NCBI GenBank assembly: GCA_028583685.1
Contig: JAMXIF010000003.1
Coordinates: 53,776,500-53,840,499, forward strand
DNA from: Petaurus breviceps papuanus
Taxonomy: Eukaryota > Chordata > Mammalia > Diprotodontia > Petauridae
DNA length: 64,000 nt
Reading direction: 5' to 3'
Shown in pieces: positions 54,865-64,000 of the stretch (the first letter of the stretch is position 1; every line of letters starts with the position of its first letter). Under the pieces are notes generated by a model. It had not been told where the DNA came from and did no database searches. It was given only the letters and a program-made list of their open reading frames with translations. The position numbers were made by a program, and so were the translations under genes.

Positions 54865-57155
54865 CTGTGTCTCCTGGAGTCCTGTATAATCCTTGTCTGG
54901 CTCCCAGAAAGAATCGATTCTCCTCCAAAGAACAAGCATTGAAAGATCTGGCCCAACAACTCATTATTTCCCCCCCCATTCTTGTGTGATGAGTCAGTAT
55001 CATTTACTATCCCCATTTTACAGATTAGGCTCCTTGAGGAACTGAGTCATTAGATTGCTCCAGGCCATAAGGCAAATCCGTGGCCAGATGACATGAACTT
55101 TTTTAAACCCAGCCTCCCAAGTGTTTGTTGGCTATCCCTTTTATCAGTAATTTTTACAGGGAGGGCCAAAGGCTCTACTACCTAACTCTTTGCATTTCCA
55201 GTAACTTCCAGAGGAAGAACAACTTTAGCTTCATGTAGAACTTGATTCATACCTTCTGCTATCACTGAGGAAGTGGGATTGGGGTCAAAAGACAGTTTGT
55301 GTCAGGAACTGAAGATACCAACTTGAAGTATTTGAAAGCTGTAATAACGTCCTGGAAGTACCCTGAATAGAAATGCAGCTGGAGTTATTAATCGGCTTTG
55401 GCCCTTTCTTCACTCCAGCCCAGCACAAACTACCAAAAAAGAGTGCCAACAAAGGAAGGCAGACTGTGTGGCGCTTTATAAGGCATTTATCAAGCCTAGA
55501 ATTCATGTATCAGCTGGTAATTGGCACCTTGTAATCACCCACTCATTAGCCTTTTTTCTTTCCCTTCCCCCCACATCACTAATGCCCTGTAAAGCTTCCC
55601 CAGATTCATCAACAGAGAGGATGAGAGACAGTGCTGCTTGGCAGTCAGGTATTCAAGTCTATGGCCTCTTTTTCATTTAGTTCAGAACTATCAGAAAGGA
55701 AGAATTAAAACTTTTTTTCTTTCTTCTTTCCTTGCCATCTGTGAAAAAACCCATACATCGTTGAAGAGGAAAGCATGTCCATGTTTAAAGCCAAATTTCA
55801 TTAAAATTAGATTTTTCCCATGGAAATTAAACTCTAAAATTCAGGAAGATTAAGTACAGTGGTGAATTGTAGTTACAGTAAAATGTCAACTCTTGTAGTT
55901 TTTCTGGAGAGTTAATTTCTTCCCCTAGCTAGCTGAGGAATAACCTAAGGGCCCCACCCTCCCATTAAAAAAATTTGTTTTGGGATGAAAAACTTTTAAA
56001 ATTGAACTCTCCATTTCCTTGCACTAGTAAACAGAAGACTACTGAACGTAATACATTTTTGGATTCTTCAGACCCACATCTTTGGCATCAGTCTGTGTTG
56101 AAGTATGACTATAAATCAAGTAGTATAATATGTAAAGTTGAATGGGTAGTGACCTCACCCAGAACTTGCTTTGTTAATAAATTTCCTGATGTCAACTTGC
56201 TTTTTGGTCATTTATTCATTCAATGAACCATTACATACCAAGTGCCTATTATATTTAAGGCACTTGCTGAAGAGAGTCGGTTGTCTCTTTTCAGAATGAT
56301 AGATTGAAGGTTGCATGCACATGTAGGTGCATGCCCTTATGGGCCAATGTAATGAAGCCTCCTCTCTGTAAAGCTAAATAGGGAGTCCCGCACTAAAGCG
56401 GCCTCTTCACAAGAGATTTCCTTTCCCTCCAAAAATTTATCTCCTGCTTCAATATTGCTTTCAGTGGTTTCATTCACTGTGGAAGTGTTTTAACTCATTC
56501 GAGATATATAGTAATAGGAGTAAATGACCAAAAAGGTCACATGGAAATTTATTAATAAAGCAAGTTCTAGAGCCGTTGAGAGGGTCAGTCCCCATTTAGC
56601 CTTCCATATTACATTATCTGCACTTTTAGGTCTATTTCAGTTAACCACCCAGATCCATGACTTTGACATCACTGACACAGTGGATTTACAGATCATTATC
56701 ATCCTTAATTCCCTTGTCTGTGAAGTGAGAGGGTCCAAAGGCATTTCTGGCTATGATGTCCTATGCGTTTCTTTTCTTTGTCAAAGTATGAAAAGAAATC
56801 TCCATCAGCAGTCCAAGGGTTTTTGTGCTGAGATGTTTAAGGACCTACTCTGAAGTCTATAAATTTTTGTTATTTCCTTTTATCCTCCTCCTACCCCTAT
56901 TCATCATCATCATCATCATCATTATCATTATTGTTCTCAAAAAGTGGCACTTTTAAAGATAGACACCAAAATTTTATGCAAATTTCCCATATTGCCTGAC
57001 TTCAAATGAAATTCATGGTGTAAGCAACATTGAAAATTATAGCCATAATGTTAAAATAAGGAGGTAAATCCCTTGTGGTATCCATATGACAGTTTAAAAC
57101 ATCCTTATGAAACCTTTTTAATATTGAATCTAATTCTATGTAACACCCTGGTCCA
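54865..57155. other. Repeat-poor intronic block
   Basis: About 2.3 kb with little repeat content apart from a possible L2/MIR scrap near 56205-56270 and an (ATC)n at 56901-56925. The 109-aa frame at 56524-56853 matches nothing known and has no splice or start context. Confidence 0.5.
56901..56925. repeat. (ATC)n microsatellite
   Basis: About eight ATC/CAT trinucleotide units, followed by imperfect copies. Confidence 0.85.
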
Positions 57156-57159
57156 CAGA

Positions 57160-57350
57160 TTGAATCATAGTTATATGATCCTGAGTAAGGGAACTATCCT
57201 CTTAGAACCTGAGTCATCACATCTGTATAATGGGGATAAAACCTATGGTACCTACTTACCCCTCAAGGTTGTTATGAGTCCCAAATGGGAAAATGTATAT
57301 AAAGCATTTTGCAAACTTTAAAGTTCTATATTAATACCAGCTGTCAACAT
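57160..57350 (+). repeat. MIR/CORE-SINE
   Basis: 'tatatgatcctgagtaaggg', 'cctcaaggttgttatgagtc' and 'gcattttgcaaactttaaag'. Confidence 0.65.
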
Positions 57351-57363
57351 CATGGTCTAATTT

Positions 57364-57528
57364 AGGTGTGGGAACCTGCAGACTCGGGCCACATGTCCTC
57401 TAGATCCTCAAGTGTGGCCCTTTGATGGACTCCTTTGACTGAAACTAGTTCAGGTTCAATCAAAGGGCTGCATTTGAGGACCTAGAGAGCCACATGTAGC
57501 CTCGAGGCTATAGGTTCCCGACCCCTGA
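57364..57528 (+). mobile_element. hAT-like MITE with 8-bp target duplication
   Basis: 165 bp with inverted ends ('aggtgtgggaacctgcag' / 'aggttcccgacccctga'). Same family as 2996-3198. Flanked by 'tctaattt' (57356-57363) and 'tctaatct' (57529-57536). An 8-bp duplication is the hAT hallmark. Confidence 0.8.
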
Positions 57529-57539
57529 TCTAATCTATA

Positions 57540-58134
57540 TCAGAAAGTTGGGAGACGGGAAATATAGTAACAATTATTTCCAAACACTAGTCTTGCTTCC
57601 CTAGACTAGAGTAACCTTCTTAGTACTGTTGTTTAGCAATAGAATAGATTTGGCATTCTCAGGTAAACTTGTCGTCCTGAGATGGACTTTCACCAAAGAT
57701 AACAGAAAGGTGATGGAACCAGTCTAATTTTTTTTTTTGTCCATCTGCTTTGGCTTTCTAGAAAAAAAAAAAGCAGGTAAATGTGTAACCCCTTTTAAAG
57801 TCCAGTCCTAGAATGATGAAATGCTTAGAAATGCTTAGCTCTCTTGGTGTTTATAACCTGTTGTTCAGGCTACTACAAGAATACAGAATAAGAAATGAGA
57901 ATAAGAATGTTATGTAAGAATAAGACTACATTCTGACTTGGCTTAACCTAGAAGATATACCCTCGAGGGTACGTTTTATTGAAGCATTAGGTCAGTCCAG
58001 TCCCACAAACGTTAGAGATGTCCTGTGTTTTCTAACATTAAACTATTGTGAAGCACGTCTCTGTTTGTACACACATATACATCCTGTACAGCAGAGTTAT
58101 TCAGTTTTCTCCCACTTTATAATCACCTTTTTTT
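57540..58134. other. Intronic stretch with nothing recognised
   Basis: Only T- and A-runs near 57730-57770 stand out. Confidence 0.45.
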
Positions 58135-58213
58135 TTTTAAACCCTCAGTGTTTAGCCAAGTTTCTGGAACATTATGAATTGGGCTTCACAAATATCTGTT
58201 GAATTGAATTGAA
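58135..58213 (+). repeat. L2-like 3' tail
   Basis: 'ccctcagtgtttagccaag' and 'ttgaattgaattgaa', running into the assembly gap. Confidence 0.5.
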
Positions 58214-58313
58214 NNNNNNNNNNNNNNNNNNNNNNNNNNNNNNNNNNNNNNNNNNNNNNNNNNNNNNNNNNNNNNNNNNNNNNNNNNNNNNNNNNNNNNN
58301 NNNNNNNNNNNNN
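58214..58313. other. Assembly gap (100 N)
   Basis: Exactly 100 undetermined bases, the conventional placeholder for a gap of unknown size. The real missing length may differ. Confidence 0.99.
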
Positions 58314-58360
58314 GCCTGGAATCATTGGCCGAAGGAACTGGGGCTATTTAGCCTGAGAAA
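58314..58360. repeat. Perfect 47-bp inverted repeat arm at the gap edge
   Basis: It is the exact reverse complement of 58746-58792 (starting 'gcctggaatcattggccgaa'). The two arms are 385 bp apart, and the first begins directly after the gap. The second lies inside a decayed CR1/L3, so perfect identity is unexpected for old sequence. Confidence 0.85.
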
Positions 58361-58429
58361 CAAACCGTAACTATATCTGCTGTTCACCTCTGGTCTCTAA
58401 ATAACAGTATCAATGAATGTGAGAGTCGG

Positions 58430-59420
58430 GATTGACCTCAGGGGCTTTCTAGTCTAAATCATGCCCAAAAGGAACCCCCACTACAGCATATGGAAAAAGT
58501 AGTCTTGTACCCTCTGCTTGAGGACCTCCAGTGGAAGAACTCATGCCCCACAAGGCAGCACATTCCACTTCTGAACACCTCTGTTAAGATGGGATTTTTT
58601 TTCCTTCCCTACATCAAACCATAGCCTCTTTACGATTTCCAACGATTTTTGCTGATTCTGTCATCTGAGGTCAAACTAGAAAAGTCCATTTCCTCCTCCA
58701 TTGCATACTTGGAAAAAAAAACCTATTATGAAACTTAGTTTTTTCTTTCTCAGGCTAAATAGCCCCAGTTCCTTCGGCCAATGATTCCAGGCCATTGAAC
58801 ATATTGGTTGCCATCTTCTGGATTCCAGGTTATCAGTATCTTTAAACTGTGACACCCAGAAATGAGCACAATCCCTTGAGACCTGACAAAAGCAGAGCAG
58901 AATGAGGTTATCACCTCTTTGTATCTGGAAGCTATAAATCTCATAATTCATTCTGAGATCGAATTAGGTTTTTTTGAATGACACATGTTAATTGACTCAT
59001 AATGATCTTGTAGCCCACAAAAAAACCCAACAACCAAACAACACATAGATCTTATCCAGAACAGTTGTTCTCTATCCATGCCTCCCTCTAGTACTTGTCT
59101 TGATAATTTTGTTTTACACTCTAGAGTGAGACATTATATACATACATCATTATATACATACATCATTTGGCTAATATTTTTAGGTTTAGCCAAGAACTCT
59201 AGTTGGCCAAGATTCTTTCACAGTTCTTGTATAGTGTCTTAGTTCTCCCTCCTAGTTTTGTGTCATCTCTAAATTGATTGAATATCTATTCCTTTATCTA
59301 AATCACTGACAAAATGGTTAACCAGTACTTGGTTAATGTGCTGTACTGCCATCTGTACCTAGTCATACAGACGCCAAAGGTGTTTTACTAGAGACCTCCT
59401 GCCCCATTGACATTTAACCT
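58430..59420 (-). mobile_element. CR1/L3 LINE, minus strand
   Basis: In plus sense: 'ggcagcacattccacttctg', 'ctcaggctaaatagccccag', 'cttctggattccaggttatc', 'gaggttatcacctctttgta' and 'ctagagacctcctgccccat'. This is the antisense order of the CR1/L3 3' region. The minus-strand frame with 'KELGLFSLRKKK' is its coding remnant (family 'LGLFSLEKRR'). Confidence 0.78.
58746..58792. repeat. Second arm of the perfect inverted repeat
   Basis: Reverse complement of 58314-58360, embedded in the CR1/L3 copy in its natural orientation. This arm is therefore probably the original. Confidence 0.85.
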
Positions 59421-59670
59421 GACTTCTTTTAAATCCCAACTGAAATCTCATTTTTTACAGGATGCCTTTCCCAACCCTTCCTAATTCTAGTGCCTTCCAT
59501 CTGTTAATTATTTCCTATATATTTGGCATATGTCTTTTTTTCTCTGTATTTGTTTGCATATTGTCTCCTCCATCAGAATGTAAGCTTCTCGAGGGCAGGG
59601 ACTGTTGTTTGCTTCTTTTTACTAGGTTTAAATTCTTAATTGTTGTCACTGGGAATCTTGAGCACATAGG
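59421..59670 (+). mobile_element. L2 LINE 3' end
   Basis: 'caggatgcctttcccaaccc', 'attctagtgccttccatctg', 'ctccatcagaatgtaagctt' and 'cgagggcagggactgttgt'. The 87-aa frame over it is decayed L2. Confidence 0.8.
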
Positions 59671-59699
59671 TAGGAAAATAGTGGTTTTCCTTAAGGGAG

Positions 59700-60950
59700 A
59701 TTATCTTAAGAAAATAATATCTTGAGTTAATTTTTAAACAGTAACTTAATATATCTTTTTTTAGTGGATTAGCTGATAAATGTCATCTTAATGCCACTTA
59801 TCAGAACATTAATATATTGCCTCTTTAGAACAGAACCATTTAAGGCATCAGAATGACTCACCTTTAGAATACCGAATTCTCCATTTCCATTTAAACATAG
59901 CATCTCTACGTGTCTTGTCAGAATTGGTTCATCTTTCTTTCATTGAGACCTGGGGGCTTCTCAGTTAATGACTCAGACCCAGGAATCTAAATTGCACCCA
60001 CTCTAAGCCTCTCAATAAATATCTCCCTCTGATAGTAACACTGGGACCTGAGAACAGCTGATACAATGTCTCCCCCTCATTCATGTTCTAGTTGTCATCT
60101 CTTTTATGCTGATTTCTAAGGCTTCCCACCTAATCAGAAGGATGAATCTCTAGAGTTTACTTCCCTGGCAGGTCACTTGGAGAACCTGCAAAAATTGTTT
60201 CCCAAGTGGTACCTATGTTCTCAGCACATCCAGAGGGATGAAGTAGAATGTATTCATCTGCAGCTGTGTTTCACCGTTTCACGTGTGTGCCTTGGCAGGG
60301 TTAACCTAGATTGTTAAATTCTTTGAGGGTGTCTTTTTTTATAATTGCTGTGGTAACCAACACTGTTGAGAATGGTAAAGACATTCTAATTAATCTTAAA
60401 AGAAATTAGCAGTTGATATTTATCAGATTATAGAAGTACTATCATGTACTAAACTTTTTTCCTGGAAGACGAGTTTATATCGTCTTTCCAAATTATCCAG
60501 ACCTTTTCATTCTTCTTCCTTCTCCAATCGATCTTTGTTTTCTTTCTCTAAGCTGATTAAAATCTCCTACCAGTTGTGGGCAGAATTAAATAAAAATAAC
60601 AAACAATTAAATAATTTTTTGAAAATGTCATTTATTGGTAGTTCTGGTAAAGCTTTTAGTTAAAAGGCAGGATTTTAGAAGAATTTCAGCTCTCTGGGAT
60701 TTACCTGTCTTTCATGATCAAAGCTATTCTATATCTTTCTTGCTAAATTTATAATCTCTTATTTTGTGGTCTGAAACATTTTTTTGTTGGTGCATCCCCA
60801 CTGACAAAACTAGAAGTATATTTTCTCTTGGTGTGAGTTATTGCCAGACCCCTGATAGTAATGATGTATATGAGTTAACATAAGTGGACCACTCTTCACC
60901 ATGGTGTTGGAAAGAACACTAAAATTAGTATTATATTACCTTCTTTAAAA
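59700..60950. other. Repeat-poor intronic block
   Basis: No recognised repeat family or exon in about 1.25 kb. Confidence 0.5.
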
Positions 60951-60954
60951 AAAA

Positions 60955-61060
60955 AAGTAAGACCCTTGGGGATAGGAACTGTCTCTGCCCTCCCTCTTGC
61001 CTTCCCCCCAGTGTCTAGCACAGGACCTGACACCTGATAAATGCTTATTGAAGTTGTGAT
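60955..61060 (+). repeat. L2 3' tail
   Basis: 'gacccttggggataggaact', 'agtgtctagcacaggacctg', 'gataaatgcttattgaag'. Confidence 0.7.
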
Positions 61061-61061
61061 T

Positions 61062-61305
61062 GTTCAGTCATTTCAGTCTATCTGACTCTTTGTAACCCTA
61101 TTTGTGATTTTCTAGGCAAAGATGCTAGAATGGTTTGCCATTTCCTTCTCTAGCTCATTTTATGGATGAGGAAACTGAGGCAAACAGGGGTAAGTGACTT
61201 ATGCAGGGTCACCCAGTTATTAAATGACTGAGGCCAGATTTGAACTCAGGAAGATAAGTCTTCCTGACTTCAGGCACATCACTCTGTCCACTGAACCACC
61301 TAGCT
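61062..61305 (-). mobile_element. Type 1 SINE
   Basis: Antisense copy from 'gattgttcagtcatttcagt' to 'actgaaccacctagctac'. It sits at the tail of an L2 fragment. Confidence 0.9.
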
Positions 61306-61495
61306 ACTTATTAAAGACCCAACTTTAGATCCAGCTATGTGATCCTGGGCAAATCACTTAACCTCTATTTGCCTCAGTTTCCTCAACTATCAGATGAAGA
61401 GAATAATGGCACTTTGAAGTGTTTTTGTAAAGATAAAATGACATAATATTTGTAAAGTGCTTAGTGCTTGGCACTAAGAAATGCTTATTCCCTCC
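61306..61495 (+). mobile_element. Type 2 CORE-SINE, 5'-truncated
   Basis: 'agctatgtgatcctgggcaa', 'gcctcagtttcctcaactat' and 'tttgtaaagtgcttagtgct'. Confidence 0.8.
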
Positions 61496-61519
61496 CCTGG
61501 ACTGAACTAAATTGAATTG

Positions 61520-61680
61520 CCCTGTCTGAGAGCCTGGGTTTTAATCTGGACTCTGCTACTTGCTATGTGTAATCCTGGGTCAGTCACTTCTAGGGATCAG
61601 TTTCTTCATCTTTAAAATGAAGGGCTTGGACAAAGTGATCTCTCATGTGCCATCCAGTTCTAAATCTATCATCCCATGAT
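61520..61680 (+). repeat. MIR-like SINE
   Basis: 'gagagcctgggttttaatct', 'atcctgggtcagtcacttct' and 'gggcttggacaaagtgatct'. Confidence 0.75.
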
Positions 61681-61734
61681 TTCAGCCACAGTTTTATTCC
61701 ATGCTTCCTATAATTACAGATAAAATGGTTTCAT

Positions 61735-61904
61735 AATTCATAATTCTTTTGGAGTTGTCTTACAATCTTACATTGCTGAGAGGAGCCCAGTCTATTGAAG
61801 TTAGTCTTCACACATACATTATGTCTTCTACAGTAGCTTTAAATGGACTTACTCTTTCTATCTCTTGCTGTTGGGCTTTGTTAGTAATGTATAAAAATGC
61901 AAAT
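61735..61904 (-). mobile_element. L1 remnant with an internal deletion junction
   Basis: The first ~90 bp match the L1 3'UTR ('cattgctgagaggagcccag', compare 34700). They are followed without a break, near 61828, by ORF2 antisense ('tctacagtagctttaaatgg', compare 36268). The ~1.5 kb lying between these in the L1 at 34.3 kb is missing. A type 3 SINE follows. Confidence 0.7.
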
Positions 61905-62045
61905 TTTTTTTTTGCTTCTTTTTTTTTGGAGGGCAGTTGGAGTAAAGTGACTTGCCCAAGGTCACATGGCTAGTTTTTGTGTTAAGTGTCTGAGTTTGGA
62001 TTTGCACTCAGGTCCTTCCGACTCCATGTTCAGTGTTCTATGCAC
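61905..62045 (-). mobile_element. Type 3 SINE with 13-bp target duplication
   Basis: Antisense copy with 'gcagttggagtaaagtgact'. The flanks 'taaaaatgcaaat' are perfect at 61892-61904 and 62046-62058. The reversed head is diverged. Confidence 0.88.
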
Positions 62046-62059
62046 TAAAAATGCAAATC

Positions 62060-62685
62060 TCATAAGGTATTTCTAATTGGCTCCATCACATCTCTGATAT
62101 ACATGCTCTTCTTGTTGAGAGGAAAACGGATGAAAACTTTCTCTAAATTATTATAAAACAACTCTCTCAAGAAAAGCTTCATATTAAATTATTGTTTTAT
62201 TAATATCAGATAACAAAATTATGTTGACCTACATTAAAAAAAAAGTCAGAGACAAAGACTGCCTTTAACTTAAGATGGAGTGAAATTTTATACGGATCTT
62301 CAGTTTGCAGTTTGTATATTGAAAATATTCAGAGAACTGAGCCTCTTTGGTTAATTCAAGAGGCTTGATTTTTATCATTCCCCAGGAAACCTAACTTGTG
62401 ATTGATTAACTTGGTTTAGAACATGAGGAGAGTGGGGTTCAGGTCACAGGTCCACAAGAAACAATTAGATTTGTCCTTTTCTGTGGCCACAGATACTACC
62501 TTAGCATAGGCCAATGATCCAAAATGTTTGCCTTTTGTCCCAAAGGGATTTAGATGGTAGAAAGTAGACACTATAAATCATTAACCATCGCTGGAACACA
62601 AAGTATATCATTCCTCTTGGCAGTGGGTCAGTGCTGTCTTTGTATGCCAAGTTAGCAAATTGCATCTGTAATGATGACTTGGATA
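62060..62685. other. Intronic stretch with nothing recognised
   Basis: The 75-aa minus-strand frame at 62501-62728 matches nothing known. Confidence 0.45.
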
Positions 62686-62689
62686 GTGA

Positions 62690-62985
62690 AAAGTACTTAG
62701 GACTTGGAATCAGAAGCCCTAGGTTCAAATCTCAACTCAGTCACTTAGTAGCCAGCAGATCTGGGTAACTTATTTGACCTCTCTCTTAATTTTCTTATCT
62801 TTGAAATGGCTGTAATAGTACTTACACTACCAAAATATCTCACAGGACTGCTTAGTGTAATTCAACAAACATTTATTAAGTATCTCGTATGACCCTCTCT
62901 AAATCTTAGTTCCTTATTTGTAAAATGAAAGGTTTGGACCTTGCTAAGGGCCCTTCCACCTTTAAATCTATGTTCCTATAATTCT
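62690..62985 (+). repeat. Two MIR-like SINE fragments
   Basis: The first, with 'taggttcaaatctcaactca', runs to about 62855. The second carries 'ttccttatttgtaaaatgaa' and 'gggcccttccacctttaaat'. Confidence 0.6.
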
Positions 62986-63034
62986 ACCAACAAGGAGGCT
63001 CAGGGAAGATGTTTTGTAGGAAGTTTTAGTTAGA

Positions 63035-63122
63035 TTTAATCATGATAATAACTTACATTTGCACACTGCACTAAGGTTTACATATACAACCCTGTACATT
63101 AGGTAGCGTAAGTATTAAACCC
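63035..63122 (-). repeat. MIR fragment
   Basis: 'ataataacttacatttgcac' and 'gtacattaggtagcgtaagt' are antisense MIR, cut by the following L1. Confidence 0.45.
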
Positions 63123-63124
63123 CC

Positions 63125-63860
63125 ATTTTTAAAAAAAATTTTGAATTCCAAAATCTCTCCTTCCCTCTCACCTCACGTTTATTCATAGAGAAGGCAAGAA
63201 ATGTGATATCAATTATACATGTAAAATCATGAAAAACATATTTTCATATTAGCCATGTTACAAAAAAAGCATAAAAAATAAGTAAAGTGAAAAATTATGC
63301 TTTATTCTGTACTCAGACTCCATCAGTTCTTTTTCTGGAGGTGGATAACATTTTTCATCATAAGTACTTTGGAAATTGCATCGATCGGAATAACTAGGTC
63401 ACTGGCAATTGATCATTGTATAGTATTGCTATTAGTATGTACAATGTTCTCTTGGTTTTAATCACTTCACTTTGCATGAATTGTATGACTCCTTATTTGA
63501 TTATTTTCCCAAATAGTTTATATAGTATAGGAATGAATTATTCTTTAAACATTTGGTAGAATTCACTTGTGAATCCATCCAGTCCTGGGGATTTTTTCTT
63601 GGGAAATTCATTTATGGCTTGTTCAATTTCTTTCTCTGTGATAGGGTTATTTAAATGTTCTATTCCTTTTCTGTTAACCTGGAAAATTTATATGTTTGTA
63701 AATTTTTATTTCACTTAGATTGTCAGACTTATTGGCATATAAAATCACTCCTAATAATTGCTTTAATTACTTCTTCATTGGATGTGCATTTATTCTTTTC
63801 ATTTTTGATACTGATAATTTGTTTTTCTTCTTTTTTGGTGAAAAAAAAATTTTTTTTTAG
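63125..63860 (-). mobile_element. L1 remnant joining 3'UTR and ORF2
   Basis: 63125-63525 is antisense L1 3'UTR ('tttgaattccaaaatctctc', 'gactccatcagttctttttc'). From about 63535 the sequence is ORF2 antisense from before the RT core ('gtgaatccatccagtcctgg', 'gtgatagggttatttaaatg'). The intervening ORF2 part is missing, or two insertions abut. Confidence 0.72.
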
Positions 63861-63867
63861 GCTGCTC

Positions 63868-64000
63868 CCTCTCTTTTTTTTTTTTTTTTAAAGCAATTGG
63901 GGTTAAGTAACTTGTTCAAGGTTACACGGCCAGTTATTTCTGGGTGTGGTGCTAAGTATCTGAGCCTGGATTTGATCCCCAGGTCATCCCGACACTGGAG
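63868..64000 (-). mobile_element. Type 3 SINE cut by the window end
   Basis: T-run, 'gcaattggggttaagtaac' and 'gagcctggatttgatcccc'. The reversed head continues past the window. Confidence 0.85.

Noticed and set aside
56524-56853. 109-aa plus-strand frame
   Set aside because: No domain, no similarity I recognise, no splice or promoter context; compatible with chance in AT-rich DNA.
1-64000. CRISPR arrays, operons, bacterial promoters or phage genes
   Set aside because: The sequence is a repeat-rich vertebrate intron. The direct repeats seen are microsatellites or transposon target duplications.

Overview
The window looks like intronic DNA from a marsupial genome. The main evidence is repeat content. 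There are many tRNA-headed SINEs of three kinds. Type 1 has the RTE-like tail 'ggcaaaccactccagtat...gactgaacaac'. Type 2 is a CORE-SINE/MIR-like element with an L2-like 3' end. Type 3 is short and ends 'ccccaattgcc' plus an A-run. Old MIR, L2, CR1/L3, RTE and L1 copies and hAT/Tigger DNA transposons also occur. Family names are given from memory of the consensus sequences; no repeat library was run.

Only one piece of a functional host gene was recognised: a 220-nt exon of SPIDR (DNA-repair scaffold protein) on the + strand at 25102-25321, with consensus splice sites and an open frame. The remaining ~63.8 kb would then be the two introns flanking it. No other SPIDR exon was seen. The other gene-like object is a full-length processed retrocopy of B4GALNT1 (GM2/GD2 synthase) at 29019-31882. 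It has no introns, a decayed poly(A) tail, a 16-bp perfect target-site duplication, six in-frame stops and no frameshift.

Layout: 1-9 kb holds microsatellites, AT-rich DNA, hAT fragments and a ~280-bp direct duplication. 9-20 kb holds SINEs, an L2 broken by an L1, and a Tigger transposon carrying two SINE insertions. 20-25 kb holds L2 and L1 ends. The SPIDR exon follows at 25.1 kb, then L1 remnants and the B4GALNT1 retrocopy at 29-31.9 kb. A long L2 at 32.6-37.6 kb carries a MIR and an L1 with both ends preserved but its interior deleted. At 38-47 kb are an LTR-like fossil, L2 and RTE fragments. At 47-54 kb are short SINEs, CR1/L3, an unclassified repeat and an L2 split by an L1. 54-64 kb is partly repeat-poor, with a 100-N assembly gap at 58214-58313, a CR1/L3, and more SINEs and L1.

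The genes do not form a pathway together. SPIDR is the host gene, the retrocopy is a passenger, and everything else is transposon debris, much of it nested and therefore datable in relative order.
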